The translations under genes were made by a program, and so were the position numbers. This document shows, piece after piece, positions 25,165 through 39,491 of a stretch of 64,000 nucleotides of DNA. How positions within the stretch are numbered: position 1 is the stretch's first letter; each line of letters opens with the position of its first letter. This DNA comes from Nemophila menziesii (taxonomy: Eukaryota; Streptophyta; Magnoliopsida; Boraginales; Hydrophyllaceae), in contig JARWIR010000011.1 in assembly GCA_029959085.1 (NCBI GenBank), positions 5,085,840 to 5,149,839 of the forward strand, in the 5' to 3' direction. The notes beneath the pieces were generated by a model. That model searched no databases, was not told where the DNA came from, and worked only from the letters and a program-made list of their open reading frames with translations.

Positions 25165-26347
25165 TGTACTTTACTAGAGCAAATATTCACTCTTTTTTGT
25201 TTTAATAATTTATGTTTGAATTTATTTATATCAACAAAAAATAGTTAATTAATTAAACATTTTGCTAATTTGGTTTGACTTGAATATTTTTATAAATAAC
25301 AGTGTATTATGAGGGGAATGATAAGATTGCTGGTCATGATTTTACAAATATCAGGTATAAATACTTAAATTATGAAATTCTTTTATATCTTTTTATTGTG
25401 TTGTCGTGCCTCTTTCTTGTTTTGGTTATTTAAAGTACTAGTAGCTTTAAAATCCAAGTAACTTAATACTAAATTCATACCAATTAATTATATAATTATG
25501 ATAAATATAAATATACTACTTTTCACCATTAACATAAATAGAATTTGGAAAATCTAAATATATTTTTACCCTAATCCTATATGAATTATAACTTAGTCCT
25601 ATAAAAATAAGACGTGATAATTTTTATTACTGAAAAATAAAAAACTAAATATATAATAATGGATGGAGATTTTGGTGATATAAATAAGATGGTTATTTGG
25701 AATTCTAATAATTATAAAGTTAATATTTTTTAAGATATAGGGATTATATACCATATTTATTAATATATTATACATTTATGTTCTTAAGATTAATATGGAT
25801 GGTATATTATTAACTTTATTAACCCTGCCTCTTAATTTAAAAAGATATTCTGCATCTTTCAAATTAATATAATAAATGAGTATTTATATTATTTTTAGTA
25901 TGTCTTGAATATGAAAATGATCTATGTGAACTAAAAACACGATTAACTAAGTACGTGGTTTAAAATTCTATGTTTTAGAATTATAGCTGAAATTTAGATT
26001 TTATAATGATATAATATTCCATACAACAAGTTTAGTAAAACTAATAAATTCAAAAAGTAGATAACAAAATTAAGAAACAGTAGTGGTTAAAAAGATGATT
26101 TAATGAATTTAATAAATAATGAATTACATGGGATGCATTTCGCTCGATCTTAATTGCACCCAAACAAGCCTCGCAAAGCTCCGTATAACAACATTCATCC
26201 AGGAACCACCAACCATCTATTCAACATATACATATTTAGTCAAAACAGTTTATATAATGGAAAAAACTTAAAAAGTATTCATAAACAAATCTTACGAATT
26301 GAATCGATTGTGAGTCGGCACTTACTTGGATTTTGATACTCATATAA

Positions 26348-27626
26348 TTATGTATCAATATGCATTTTTCCCTTTTCATAAATGAGTAATTCTATATATC
26401 ACTCATTTCATACAACCCTCATACCTCCTCTTTTACGTGGTGTGATTTGATTGCAAATTATTTAATTTCCAATCAAAGCACGCCATATAAGGAGGTAGTA
26501 TAAAAAATTATTCTTAAAAAATCAAGAAATATATACGAGCAACATTAAATCTTATACGAGGATAAGAAATAAATATAAAATAAAATGCTTATTTTATGAA
26601 TCGTATTAACTAAAAATATTTAACAATTATACAAGTAAACAAGAAACTCATTAACTTCAGTTATCCATATAAACAAACATATAATAATAGAAATTGTACC
26701 TATAAAAGAGATTTAAACAACAAGGTATTAAGATAGATGCGAGATCAAATTCATTCTAACACTTACAAAATAATTAAGTTACATACTTGATAAAACTTAA
26801 TCACGAAACTCGATATATACATATATTGTGATACATATCGATATTCGTCAATTACAAACATAGATCTTTCATATAAGATGAGAATTACTAATACTCTAAG
26901 ATACTTACCATCAAGAGCTATTTTAAAAATCTATTACATAACTCAAAAAAGATAAAAATAATTATAGGGATAAAAAAATAAAAATTGTATTTTATTTTAT
27001 TGCATACTAATAATTTTATTTTATCATTCTCGAGTTATGTAATAGATTTTAAAAATAGATCTTGATGGTATGTATCTTAGAATATTAGTAATTCTCATCA
27101 TATATGAAATATTTATGGTTGTAATTGAGTAATTTCGATGTGTATCAACATATATGTACATATCCAGTTTCGTGATTAAGTTTTATCCATTGTGTAACTT
27201 AATTATTTTGTAAGTGTTTGATTGAATTTGATCTCGCTTCTATCGTAATACCTTTTTTTAAATTTTCTTTATTGGTATATTTTCTATTATTATATGTATG
27301 TTTATATGCATAAATTAATTTAATGAGTTTCTTGTTTACTTGTATAATTGTTGAATATGTTTGTTAATATGATTCATAAAATAAGCATTTTATTTTATAT
27401 TAATTTTTTTATCTTCATATAAGATTTAATTTTGCTCATATATATTATATCATCTATAAATAAGAATGCAATATACCACCCCTTATGTTGTGTGGTTTAA
27501 TTTGAAATGAAATAATTTTCAGTCAAATCACACAACGTAAAATGGGGTGGTGTAAGGGTTGTACGAAATGAGTAATATATAGAATTACTTATTTATAAAA
27601 AGATAAAAATACATATTGATACATAA
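26348..27626. repeat. Foldback element, U6 copy
   Basis: 1,279 bp. The left arm has TCATTTCATACAACC and GAAACTCGATATA. A private G-to-T change (TTATGTTGTGTGG) falls in the nested palindrome of the right arm. Confidence 0.9.
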
Positions 27627-28929
27627 GTAACTTCATAATTAAGTTTAAAACTACTTATCATTTAAAATTGTCAACACAAAATTGAGGCCATCTTTTAAAC
27701 ATTTGCAAAACCAACAACAATCTATCAAATATGATGTAAATAAAAGATTAAGGCTATCTTTTGATATATCTATGATTAGAGAGACTAAATATTAAATCAA
27801 AGTTAAAATCCAACCAAATAGATATTCATCATCATCAATCGTAATATAAAATACATATGCTTCTAAATAATATTGACAAACTATATCTCAATCAAATAAT
27901 TTTTAGTAAATTACATTGAGCATTAAGAGAAATTGAATTGTAACGGCTTGGAAGGGAAGCCAAAGAAGAAATGAAAAAGCGCAATCAACTAGAAAGAGAA
28001 ATTAGATTTGGAAATTAAATTTGAATGGTTTCGAATGAAAAAGAAAGAGAAGGAAAGAAACCATTAATTTAAATAGTTTCTTTGCGATCATTTAACATAG
28101 ATATAAATAATGCAACTGAACAATAAAAGTTTGAATTTTATTTACAAAATATTTTACTCTTATTATATTTTTTTTGATTATTTTTTAACGGTTTTGAGAT
28201 TATTATCAAACATGTACTACACAGAAGAAGAAGACTATGGATCCGAAAATTTAATCTGGATGTTATTTTGCATGGTTGAAACACACATGACAAGAGCTAC
28301 AAAAAATACAATTTTACAAACTCGACCATTTAAATCAATCAAAAATTTACTCTAACTTAATTACTATTAATGAATACTACATTGACTGAGATAGGGGGTT
28401 TTTTGCACGGATCAAAGTTTGATGAATCAAATGATGGATACATAATAAACAATATTTTTTATTCACATAATTGAGCAAGAATTGAAAAACGTACCTAGGA
28501 TGACTTCAATAGGCTTTGTAGGAACGATCTTAATCTAAAAATTTTACAAACAAAAAATAAGAAGTGACAAAACATACACCATCATATATAAAACAAGACA
28601 TGGGTGCCTAAGAAAGGGTAGGTTGCCTTGGGAAGTGTCTCCTAAATCAATTGTTTATGGACTATAAAAAGATGAGCTCGGGTTTAAAATTAAACCTTAA
28701 TATGGGTTCTTCTATGGTGGAGAATGGTCTTGTGCAGCCTTGGTGGAAAGGTGAGTGTGAAGATGGTCGAGAATAGTCATTGGCGGCGGTGGCTGTAAGT
28801 GAAAAGTGATGAGATTAGGTTAAAAAATAAACTTTAATTTGGGTTCTTTTTTTTTTGCGTGTCATATGGTGATGGAATTATTTTTCCTTTTTTTTATAAT
28901 GGAATAATGGATTTGCTAATCAGTTTTTT

Positions 28930-28931
28930 GT
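28930..28931. other. 26-bp deletion junction, subtype C (U6)
   Basis: CAGTTTTTTG is joined directly to TATTTTTTAAAA. Other subtypes have 26 extra bases here, containing GATGTTTGGG and a TA run. The same junction lies near 39049 (U8) and 49095 (U10). Confidence 0.85.
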
Positions 28932-29371
28932 ATTTTTTAAAATTAAAATATAATTAATTAATGAAAAGTGGGGTCAGAAATAATCTTGGCCATCACTTAT
29001 GTTGGGGGTCAGAATCAATTCTAGCCACCACTGGAGAAAGTTTTTTATCAATAAATTAAACTTTTACTAAAATAAGCTCAACCTCCAATGTCATTACAAC
29101 TTTCACCTACTAGTGCCGAGCAAATATAAATCGACCTACTTTAACTATTACATAATAAGCCTATTAAAATTTTAATCAAAACTAAAGAAAGAAACTCTAG
29201 ACTATTAGGCCCAATAAGCTAATTGGACTCTATTTTAATAATAAGAGAATTTGCTTCTTAGCTTTTGTATTTTCTCTTTCCTACTTTCACATGGACTAGA
29301 ATGTAAATACTTTTCCATATATGATCTTCACATAGGAAATTCCCACCATGTTACCTTTCATTTATCTCCCA

Positions 29372-30241
29372 CTATACACCGTATATATAAGTAGTAATAA
29401 ATGTCCCCACAATATCAACAACTTCTACACAATGAATTAAATTAATTATATTAATCAATTCTTCCAAGTCGGCATGATTAACCTTAATATTACATCGCTG
29501 AAGCATCTTTAATAAAATTCGCTTTGTGAAAGAGCAACTTATAAATAAGCGATTAACTTCTTCTATATTAGCATTGCAGAAACATCAGAGTTGGTTAACT
29601 TGCATTCCCGAACTGAGCATCCTAGCTTTGATAAATAATCTGTCCTGAAAGCATAACCAAGAAATAAATGCACACCTCGGTATACAAGACTTTGTCCATA
29701 CTAGTTTCCACCACTTTACTTCACTCTTTTCAACTGCAATTTTCTCAAAGGTTTTCTTGAAGGAGAAACGTCTTATATTACTCTCCTTCCATATAATAAT
29801 GTCGTCCCCACTAGAAAGTTTAATATTACAGATATGACGGAGTAGTTTGTCCACAATAGGAGGCAATCTCCATCTATTACCCCTATAGAATGAAGAAATA
29901 GTTTTATTACAGTTAATGTCATCGCTACTAAGATCAATTCCTAAGAATTCTTTTGAATTTTTTCCACCTAGCCATCTATCCCAAATTAAGAATGTATTCT
30001 TATCATTCCTTATATCATGATTAATAAAGCCATAAGCTAGGTACCTGATCTTCAAAATCTGATTCCATATCCATGTGTGAGCTTGTTTTATATTCAAGCT
30101 CCAGATACACCTGCCTTTAATGATATTCTGATGAACCCATAAACTTCACAAATTGTGTTTTTGTGAGTATATTCTCAAGAAAGTAGCTAGGAGACAGACT
30201 TTATCTATATCTTCAAAACTTGGAATACCACAAGACCTCCT
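29372..30241 (-). pseudogene. LINE zf-RVT remnant, U6 copy (subtype C, longest open part)
   Basis: Subtype C version. An uninterrupted frame at 29585-30097 gives 170 codons and joins the TWIWNQILKIRYLAYGF segment to NTFLIWDRWLGGKN, GNRWRLPPIV and WWKLVWTKSCIPRCAF, so the TGG lost in U1-U5 is present here. It stops at VNQL-TGA where others read NPLLCFC, so the zinc-ligand half is cut off. It best shows the ancestral continuity of the fragment. Confidence 0.85.
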
Positions 30242-30690
30242 TGTACTTTACTAGAGTAAATATTAATATCTCTTTTTTGTTTTAATAATTTATGTTTGAA
30301 TTTATATATATCAATGAAAAATAGTTAGTTAATTAAACATTTTGCTAATTTGGTTTGACTTGAATATTTTTATAAATAACAGTGTATAATGAGGTGAATG
30401 ATAAGATTGCTGGTCATGATATTACAAATATCAAGTATATATACTTAAAGTATGAAATTCTTTGATATCTTTTTATTGTGTCGTCGTGCCTCTTTCTTGT
30501 TTTGGTTATTTAAAGTACCAGTAGCTTTAAAATCCAAGTAACTTAATTCTAAATTCGTATCAATTAATTATATTATTATGATAAATCTAAATTTACTACT
30601 TTTCACCATCAACATAAATAGAATTTGGAAAATTTAAATATATTTTAACCCTAATCCTATATGAATTTTAACTTAGTCCTATAAAAATAA

Positions 30691-30704
30691 GACGTGATAT
30701 AAAT
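30691..30704. other. 61-bp microhomology deletion junction, subtype D (U7)
   Basis: GACGTGATATAAAT. In U6 the two GTGATA copies lie at 25614-25619 and 25675-25680, 61 bp apart. Subtype D keeps one. The same junction lies near 40810 (U9) and 50858 (U11). Confidence 0.88.
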
Positions 30705-31366
30705 ATGATGGTTATTTGGAATTATAAGAATTATAAAGTTAATATTTTTTAAGATATAGGGATAATATACCATATTTATTAATATATTATACATTTATGT
30801 TCTTAAGATTAACATGGATTGTATATTATTAACTTTATTAACCTTGCCTCTTAATTTAAAAAGATATTCCGCATCTTTCAAATTAATATAATAAATGAGT
30901 ATTTCTATTATTTTTATTATGTCTTGAATATGAAAATTATCTATGTGAACTAAAAACACGATTAACTAAGTACGTGGTTTAAAATTCTATTTTTTAGAAT
31001 TTTCGCTGAAATTTAGATTTTATAATGATATAATATTCCATACAACAAGTTCAGTAAAACTAATAAATTCAAAAAGTAGATAACAAAATTAAGAAACTGT
31101 AGTGGTTAAAAACATGATTTAATGCATTTAATAAATAATGAATTATATGGGATGCATTTCGCTCGATCATAATTGCACCCAAACAAGCCTCGCAAAGCTC
31201 CGTATAACAACATTCATCCAGGAACCACAAACCATCTATTCAACATATACATATTTAGTCAAAACAGTTTATCCAATGGAAAAAACTTCAAAAGTATTTA
31301 TAAACAAATCTTACTAATTGAATCGATTGTGAGTCGGCACTTACTTGGATTTTGATACTCGTATAA

Positions 31367-32641
31367 TTATGTATCAATATGCATTTTTCCCTTTTCATAA
31401 ATGAGTAATTCTATATATCACTCATTTCATACAACCCTCATACATCCTCTTTTACGTGCTGTGATTTGATTGCAAATTATTTAATTTCCAATCAAAGCAC
31501 GCCATATAAGGAGGTAGTATAAAAAAGTATTCTTAAAAAATCAAGAAATATATACGAGCAACATTAAATCTTATACGAGGATAAGAAATAAATATAAAAT
31601 AAAATGCTTATTTTATGAATAGTATTAACAAAAAATATTTAACAATTATACAAGTAAACAAGAAACTCATTGACTTCAGTTATCCATATAAACAAATATA
31701 TAATAATAGAAATTGTACCTATAAAAGAGATTTAAACAACAAGGTATTAAGATAGATGCGAGATCAAATTCATTCTAACACTTACAAAATAATTAAGTTA
31801 CATACTGGATAAAAGTTAATCACGAAACTTGATATATACATATATTGTGATACATATCGATATTCGTCAATTACAAACATAGATCTTTCATATAAGATGA
31901 GAATTACTAATACTCTACGATACTTACCATCAAGATCTATTTTAAAAATCTATTACATAACTCAAAAAAGATTTAAAAAAATTATAGGGATAAAAAAATA
32001 AAATAATTTTTTTATTTTATTGCATACCAATAATTTTATTTTATCTTTCTCGAGTTATGTAATAGATTTTAAAAATAGATCTTGATGGTATGTATCTTAG
32101 AATATTAGTAATTCTCTTCTTATATGAAATATTTATGGTTGTAATTGAGTAATTTCGATGTGTATCAACATATATGTATATATCAAGTTTCGTGATTAAA
32201 TTTTATCCATTGTGTAACTTAATTATTTTGTAAGTTTTTGATTGAATTTGATCTCGCTTCTATCGTAATACCTTTTTTTTAATTTTCTTTATTGGTATAT
32301 TTTCTATTATTATATGTATGTTTATATGCATAAATGAATTTAATGAGTTTCTTGTTTACTTGTATAAATTGCTGAATATTGTTTGTTAATATGATTCATA
32401 AAATAAGCATTTTATTTTATATTAATTTTTTATCTTCATATAAGATTTAGTGTTGCTCATATATATTATATAATTTGTAAATAAGAATGCTATATACCTC
32501 CCTGGTGTGGTTTGATTTGAAATGAAATAAATTCCAGTCAAATCACACCACGTAACATGGGGTGGTATAAGGGTTGTACGAAATGAGTAATATATAGAAT
32601 TACATATTTATAAAAAGATAAAAATACATATTGATACATAA
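31367..32641. repeat. Foldback element, U7 copy (subtype D)
   Basis: 1,275 bp. The nested right-arm palindrome has lost part of its left half (TACCTCCCTGGTGTGG), but CACCACGTAACATGGGGTGG remains. Confidence 0.9.
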
Positions 32642-34416
32642 GTAACTTTATATTTAACTTTAAAACTACTTATTATTTAAAATTGTTAACATAAAATTGA
32701 GGCAATCTTTTAAACGTTTGCAAAACCAACAACAATCTGTCAAATATGAAGTAAATAAAAGATTAAGGATATCATTGGATATATCTATGATTAGATAGAC
32801 TAAATATTAAATCAAAGGAAAAATCCAACCAAATAGATATTCATCATCATCAATCATAAAATAAAATACATATGCTTCTAAATAATATTGACGAACTATA
32901 CCATAATCAGATAATTTTTAGTAAATTACATTGAGCATTAAGAGAAATTGAATTTTAACGCCTTGGAAGGGAAGCCAAAGAAGAAATGAAAAAGCGCAAT
33001 CAACTAGAAAGAGAAATTGGATTTGGAAATTAAATTTGAATGGTTTCGAATGAAAAAGAAAGAGAAGGAAAGAAACCATTAATTTAAATAGTTTCTTTGC
33101 GATCATTTAACATAGATATAAATAATGCAACTGAACAATAAAAGTTTGAATTTTATTTACAAAATATTTTACTCTTATTATATTTTTTTTTGATTATTTT
33201 TTAACGGTTTTGAGATTATTATCAAACATGTACTACACAGAAGAAAAACAAGACTATGGATCCGAAAATTTAATCTGTATGTTATTTTGCATGGTTGAAA
33301 CACACATGACAAGAGCTACAAAAAATACAATTTTACAAACTCGACCATTTAAATCAATCAAAAATTTACTCTAACTTAATTACTATTAATGAATACTACA
33401 TTGACTGAGATAGGGGGTTCTTTGCACGGATCAAAGTTTGATGAATCAAATGATGGATACATAATAAACAATATTTATTATTCACATAATTGAGCAAGAA
33501 TTGAAAAACGTACCTAGGATGACTTCAATAGGCTTTGTAGGAACGATCTTAATCTAAAAATTTTACAAACAAATAATAAGAAGTGACAAAACATACACAA
33601 TCATATATAAAACAAGACATGGGTACCTTAGAAAGGGTAGGTTGCCTTGGGAAGTGTCTCCTAAATCAATTGTTTCTGGACTGTAAAAAGATGAGCTCGG
33701 GTTTAAAATTAAACCTTAATATGGGTTCTTCTATGGTGGAGAATGGTCTTGTGCAGCCTTGGTGGAAAGGTGAGTGTGAAGATGGTCGAGAATAGTCATT
33801 GGCGGCGGTGGCTGTAAGTGAAAAGAGATGAGATTAGGTTAAAAAATAATCTTTAATTTGGGTTCTTTTTGTTTTTGCGTGTCTTATGGTGATGAAATTA
33901 TTTTTCCTTTTTTTTATAATGGAATAATGGATTTGCTAATCAGTTTTTTGTTTGATGTTTGGGTATTAAATATATATATTTTTTAAAATTAAAATATAAT
34001 TAATTAATAGAAAGTGGGGTCAGAAATAATCTTGGCCATCACTTATGTTGGGGTCAGAATCAATTCAAGCCACCACTGAGAAAGTTTTTTTATCAATAAA
34101 TTAAACTTTTACTAAAATAAGCTCAACCTCCAATGTCATTACAACTTTCACCTACTAGTGCTGAGAAAATATAAATCGACCTACTTTAACTATTACATAA
34201 TAAGCCTACTACAATTTTAATCAAAACTAAAGAAAGAAACTCTAGACTATTAGGCCCAATAAGCTAATTGGACTCTATTTTAATAATAAGAGAATCTGCT
34301 TCTTTGCTTTTGTATTTTCTCTTACCCACTTTCACATGGACTAGAATGTAAATACTTTTCCATATATGATCTTCACATAGGAAATTCCAACCATGTTACC
34401 TTTCATTTATCTCCCA

Positions 34417-35285
34417 CTATACACAGTATATATAAGTAGTAATAAATGTCCCCACAATATCAACAACTTCTACACAATGAATTAAATTAATTATATTAAT
34501 CAATTCTTCCAAGTATGCAGGATTAACCTTAACATTACACCTCTCAAGCATTTTCAATAAAATTCGCTTTGTGAAAGAGCAGCATATAAATAAGTGATTA
34601 ACTTCTTCTATATTAGCATTGCAGAAACATAAGAGTGGGTTAACTTGCATTTCCGAACTGAGCATCCTAGCTTTGGTAGATAATTAGTCTTGAAAGCATA
34701 ACCAAGCAGCAAATGCATACCTCGGTATACAAGACTTTGTCCATACTAGTTTTCACCACTTTACTTCACTCTTCTCAACTGCAATTTTCTCAAGGGTTTT
34801 CTTGAAGGAGAAACCACTTATATTACTCTCCTTCCATATAATAATATCATCCCCACTAGAAATTTTAATATTACAGATATGACGGAGTAATTTGCCCACA
34901 ATAGGAGGCAATTTCCATCTATTACCCCCATAGAATGAAGAAATAGTTTTATTACAGTTAATGTCATCGCTACTAAGATCAATTCCTAAGAATTCTTGTG
35001 AATTTTTTCCACGTAGCCATTTATCCCAAATTAAGAATGTATTCTTACCATTCCTTATAACATGAGTAATAAAGTAATAAGCTAGGTACCTGATCTTCAA
35101 AATCTGATTCCATATTCATGTGTGAGCTAGTTTTATATTCAAGCTCCAGATACACCTTCCTTTAATGATATTATGATGAACCCACAAATTTACAAATTGT
35201 GTTTTTATGAGTATATTCTCCAGAAAGTAGCTAAGAGAATGACTTTATTTATATCTTCAATAATTGGAATACCACAAGACCTCCT
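34417..35285 (-). pseudogene. LINE zf-RVT remnant, U7 copy (subtype D)
   Basis: Keeps GGNRWKLPPIV intact but has two D-specific stops: TAA in place of the R codon of FQDRLST (34684-34686), and TGA in place of the second W of KWWKL (34753-34755). The 3' part retains LLCFCNANIEEVNHLF. Confidence 0.84.
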
Positions 35286-36468
35286 TGTACTTTACTAGAG
35301 CAAATATTCACTCTTTTTTGTTTTAATAATTTATGTTTGAATTTATTTATATCAACAAAAAATAGTTAATTAATTAAACATTTTGCTAATTTGGTTTGAC
35401 TTGAATATTTTTATAAATAACAGTGTATTATGAGGTGAATGATAAGATTGCTGGTCATGATTTTACAAATATCAGGTATAAATACTTAAATTATGAAATT
35501 CTTTTATATCTTTTTATTGTGTTGTCGTGCCTCTTTCTTGTTTTGGTTATTTAAAGTACTAGTAGCTTTAAAATCCAAGAAACTTAATACTAAATTCATA
35601 CCAATTAATTATATAATTATGATAAATCTAAATATACTACTTTTCACCATTAACATAAATAGAATTTGGAAAATCTAAATATATTTTTACCCTAATCCTA
35701 TATGAATTATAACTTAGTCCTATAAAAATAAGACGTGATAATTTTTATTACTGAAAAATAAAAAACTAAATATATAATAATGGATGGAGATTTTGGTGAT
35801 ATAAATAAGATGGTTATTTGGAATTCTAATAATTATAAAGTTAATATTTTTTAAGATATAGGGATTATATACCATATTTATTAATATATTATACATTTAT
35901 GTTCTTAAGATTAATATGGATGGTATATTATTAACTTTATTAACCCTGCCTCTTAATTTAAAAAGATATTCTGCATCTTTCAAATTAATATAATAAATGA
36001 GTATTTATATTATTTTTAGTATGTCTTGAATATGAAAATGATCTATGTGAACTAAAAACACGATTAACTAAGTACGTGGTTTAAAATTCTATGTTTTAGA
36101 ATTATAGCTGAAATTTAGATTTTATAATGATATAATATTCCATACAACAAGTTTAATAAAACTAATAAATTCAAAAAGTAGATAACAAAATTAAGAAACA
36201 GTAGTGGTTAAAAAGATGATTTAATGCATTTAATAAATAATGAATTACATGGGATGCATTTCGCTCGATCTTAATTGCACCCAAACAAGCCTCGCAAAGC
36301 TCCGTATAACAACATTCATCCAGGAACCACCAACCATCTATTCAACATATACATATTTAGTCAAAACAGTTTATATAATGGAAAAAACTTAAAAAGTATT
36401 CATAAACAAATCTTACTAATTGAATCGATTGTGAGTCGGCACTTACTTGGATTTTGATACTCATATAA

Positions 36469-37747
36469 TTATGTATCAATATGCATTTTTCCCTTTTCAT
36501 AAATGAGTAATTCTATATATCACTCATTTCATACAACCCTCATACCTCCTCTTTTACGTGGTGTGATTTGATTGCAAATTATTTAATTTCCAATCAAAGC
36601 ACGCCATATAAGGAGGTAGTATAAAAAATTATTCTTAAAAAATCAAGAAATATATACGAGCAACATTAAATCTTATACGAGGATAAGAAATAAATATAAA
36701 ATAAAATTCTTATTTTATGAATCGTATTAACTAAAAATATTTAACAATTATACAAGTAAACAAGAAACTCATTAAATTCAGTTATCCATATAAACAAACA
36801 TATAATAATAGAAATTGTACCTATAAAAGAGATTTAAACAACAAGGTATTAAGATAGATGCGAGATCAAATTCATTCTAACACTTACAAAATAATTAAGT
36901 TACATACTTGATAAAACTTAATCACGAAACTCGATATATACATATATTGTGATACATATCGATATTCGTCAATTACAAACATAGATCTTTCATATAAGAT
37001 GAGAATTACTAATACTCTAAGATACTTACCATCAAGATCTATTTTAAAAATCTATTACATAACTCAAAAAAGATAAAAATAATTATAGGGATAAAAAAAT
37101 AAAAATTTTATTTTATTTTATTGCATACTAATAATTTTATTTTATCATTCTCGAGTTATGTAATAGATTTTAAAAATAGATCTTGATGGTATGTATCTTA
37201 GAATATTAGTAATTCTCATCATATATGAAATATTTATGGTTGTAATTGAGTAATTTCGATGTGTATCAACATATATGTACATATCCAGTTTCGTGATTAA
37301 GTTTTATCCATTGTGTAACTTAATTATTTTGTAAGTGTTTGATTGAATTTGATCTCGCTTCTATCATAATACCTTTTTTTAAATTTTCTTTATTGGTATA
37401 TTTTCTATTATTATATGTATGTTTATATGCATAAATTAATTTAATGAGTTTCTTGTTTACTTGTATAATTGTTGAATATGTTTGTTAATATGATTCATAA
37501 AATAAGCATTTTATTTTATATTAATTTTTTTATCTTCATATAAGATTTAATTTTGCTCATATATATTATATCATCTATAAATAAGAATGCAATATACCAC
37601 CCCTTATGTGGTGTGGTTTAATTTGAAATGAAATAATTTTCAGTCAAATCACACCACGTAAAATGGGGTGGTGTAAGGGTTGTACGAAATGAGTAATATA
37701 TAGAATTACTTATTTATAAAAAGATAAAAATACATATTGATACATAA
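36469..37747. repeat. Foldback element, U8 copy
   Basis: 1,279 bp, close to the U6 copy but with an intact TTATGTGGTGTGG nested palindrome and CACACCACG, giving a better-paired small hairpin than U6. Confidence 0.9.
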
Positions 37748-39491
37748 GTAACTTCATAATTAAGTTTAAAACTACTTATTATTTAAAATTGTCAACATAA
37801 AATTGAGGCCATCTTTTAAACATTTGCAAAACCAACAACAATCTATCAAATATGATGTAAATAAAAGATTAAGGCTATCTTTTGATATATCTATGATTAG
37901 AGAGACTAAATATTAAATCAAAGTTAAAATCCAACCAAATAGATATTCATCATCATCAATCGTAATATAAAATACATATGCTTCTAAATAATATTGACAA
38001 ACTATATCTCAATCAAATAATTTTTAGTAAATTACATTGAGCATTAAGAGAAATTGAATTGTAACGGCTTGGAAGGGAAGCCAAAGAAGAAATGAAAAAG
38101 CGCAATCAACTAGAAAGAGAAATTAGATTTGGAAATTAAATTTGAATGGTTTCGAATGAAAAAGAAAGAGAAGGAAAGAAACCATTAATTTAAATAGTTT
38201 CTTTGCGATCATTTAACATAGATATAAATAATGCAACTGAACAATAAAAGTTTGAATTTTATTTACAAAATATTTTACTCTTATTATATTTTTTTTGATT
38301 ATTTTTTAACGGTTTTGAGATTATTATCAAACATGTACTACACAGAAGAAGAAGACTATGGATCCGAAAATTTAATCTGGATGTTATTTTGCATGGTTGA
38401 AACACACATGACAAGAGCTACAAAAAATACAATTTTACAAACTCGACCATTTAAATCAATCAAAAATTTACTCTAACTTAATTACTATTAATGAATACTA
38501 CATTGACTGAGATAGGGGGTTTTTTGCACGGATCAAAGTTTGATGAATCAAATGATGGATACATAATAAACAATATTTTTTATTCACATAATTGAGCAAG
38601 AATTGAAAAACGTACCTAGGATGACTTCAATAGGCTTTGTAGGAACGATCTTAATCTAAAAATTTTACAAACAAAAAATAAGAAGTGACAAAACGTACAC
38701 CATCATATATAAAACAAGACATGGGTGCCTAAGAAAGGGTAGGTTGCCTTGGGAAGTGTCTCCTAAATCAATTGTTTATGGACTATAAAAAGATGAGCTC
38801 GGGTTTAAAATTAAACCTTAATATGGGTTCTTCTATGGTGGAGAATGGTCTTGTGCAGCCTTGGTGGAAAGGTGAGTGTGAAGATGGTCGAGAATAGTCA
38901 TTGGCGGCGGTGGCTGTAAGTGAAAAGTGATGAGATTAGGTTAAAAAATAAACTTTAATTTGGGTTCTTTTTTTTTGCGTGTCATATGGTGATGGAATTA
39001 TTTTTCCTTTTTTTTATAATGGAATAATGGATTTGCTAATCAGTTTTTTGTATTTTTTAAAATTAAAATATAATTAATTAATGAAAAGTGGGGTCAGAAA
39101 TAATCTTGGCCATCACTTATGTTGGGGGTCAGAATCAATTCTAGCCACCACTGGAGAAAGTTTTTTATCAATAAATTAAACTTTTACTAAAATAAGCTCA
39201 ACCTCCAATGTCATTACAACTTTCACCTACTAGTGCCGAGCAAATATAAATCGACCTACTTTAACTATTACATAATAAGCCTATTAAAATTTTAATCAAA
39301 ACTAAAGAAAGAAACTCTAGACTATTAGGCCCAATAAGCTAATTGGACTCTATTTTAATAATAAGAGAATTTGCTTCTTAGCTTTTGTATTTTCTCTTTC
39401 CTACTTTCACATGGACTAGAATGTAAATACTTTTCCATATATGATCTTCACATAGGAAATTCCCACCATGTTACCTTTCATTTATCTCCCA

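Larger units (their letters stand above)
20412..25514 (+). repeat. Array unit U5 (5,103 bp, mosaic)
   Basis: A near duplicate of U4 across most of its length. Its first part differs: CACCATTAACAT and TTATTACTG match U6, U8 and U10. By 20695 it has the U2-U4 marker GGACGG. The switch therefore lies between about 20530 and 20695, which marks a likely duplication boundary. It also has one private change making an M codon in the GTG-started 70-codon frame near 23630 (CTTATGCAGG). Confidence 0.93.
25515..30594 (+). repeat. Array unit U6 (5,080 bp, subtype C)
   Basis: Subtype C is marked by TTATTACTG, a 26-bp loss at 28930/28931 (TTTTTTG joined to TATTTTTT), GGCGGTGGCTGTAAG without the CG of A-type units, W and L codons in the 81-codon frame (TCTGGATG, TACTCTAAC), and a diverged LINE remnant. 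U6 differs from U8 and U10 by retaining an uninterrupted LINE frame of 170 codons up to its first stop. Confidence 0.93.
25515..35635 (+). repeat. Higher-order repeat copy 1 (C-D dimer, 10,121 bp)
   Basis: U6 (subtype C) plus U7 (subtype D). The same C-D order follows twice more, so subtype-matched copies lie two units apart and resemble each other more than adjacent units do. This is the defining pattern of a higher-order repeat. Confidence 0.92.
30595..35635 (+). repeat. Array unit U7 (5,041 bp, subtype D)
   Basis: Subtype D is marked by CACCATCAACAT, a 61-bp loss joining two GTGATA copies near 30694, a shortened right-arm nested palindrome (TACCTCCCTGGTGTGG), an extra T in the poly-T run near 33183 that frameshifts the 81-codon frame, GAAGAAAAACAAGAC at 33240, and two stop codons in the LINE remnant. 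Confidence 0.93.

Noticed and set aside
35493..35678. 61-codon ATG frame in U7 (and at 45538-45723 in U9), hydrophobic
   Set aside because: Single-base differences close it in the other units (AAGTAA where U7/U9 have AAGAAA). It has no homology I recognise and lies in A/T-rich spacer.
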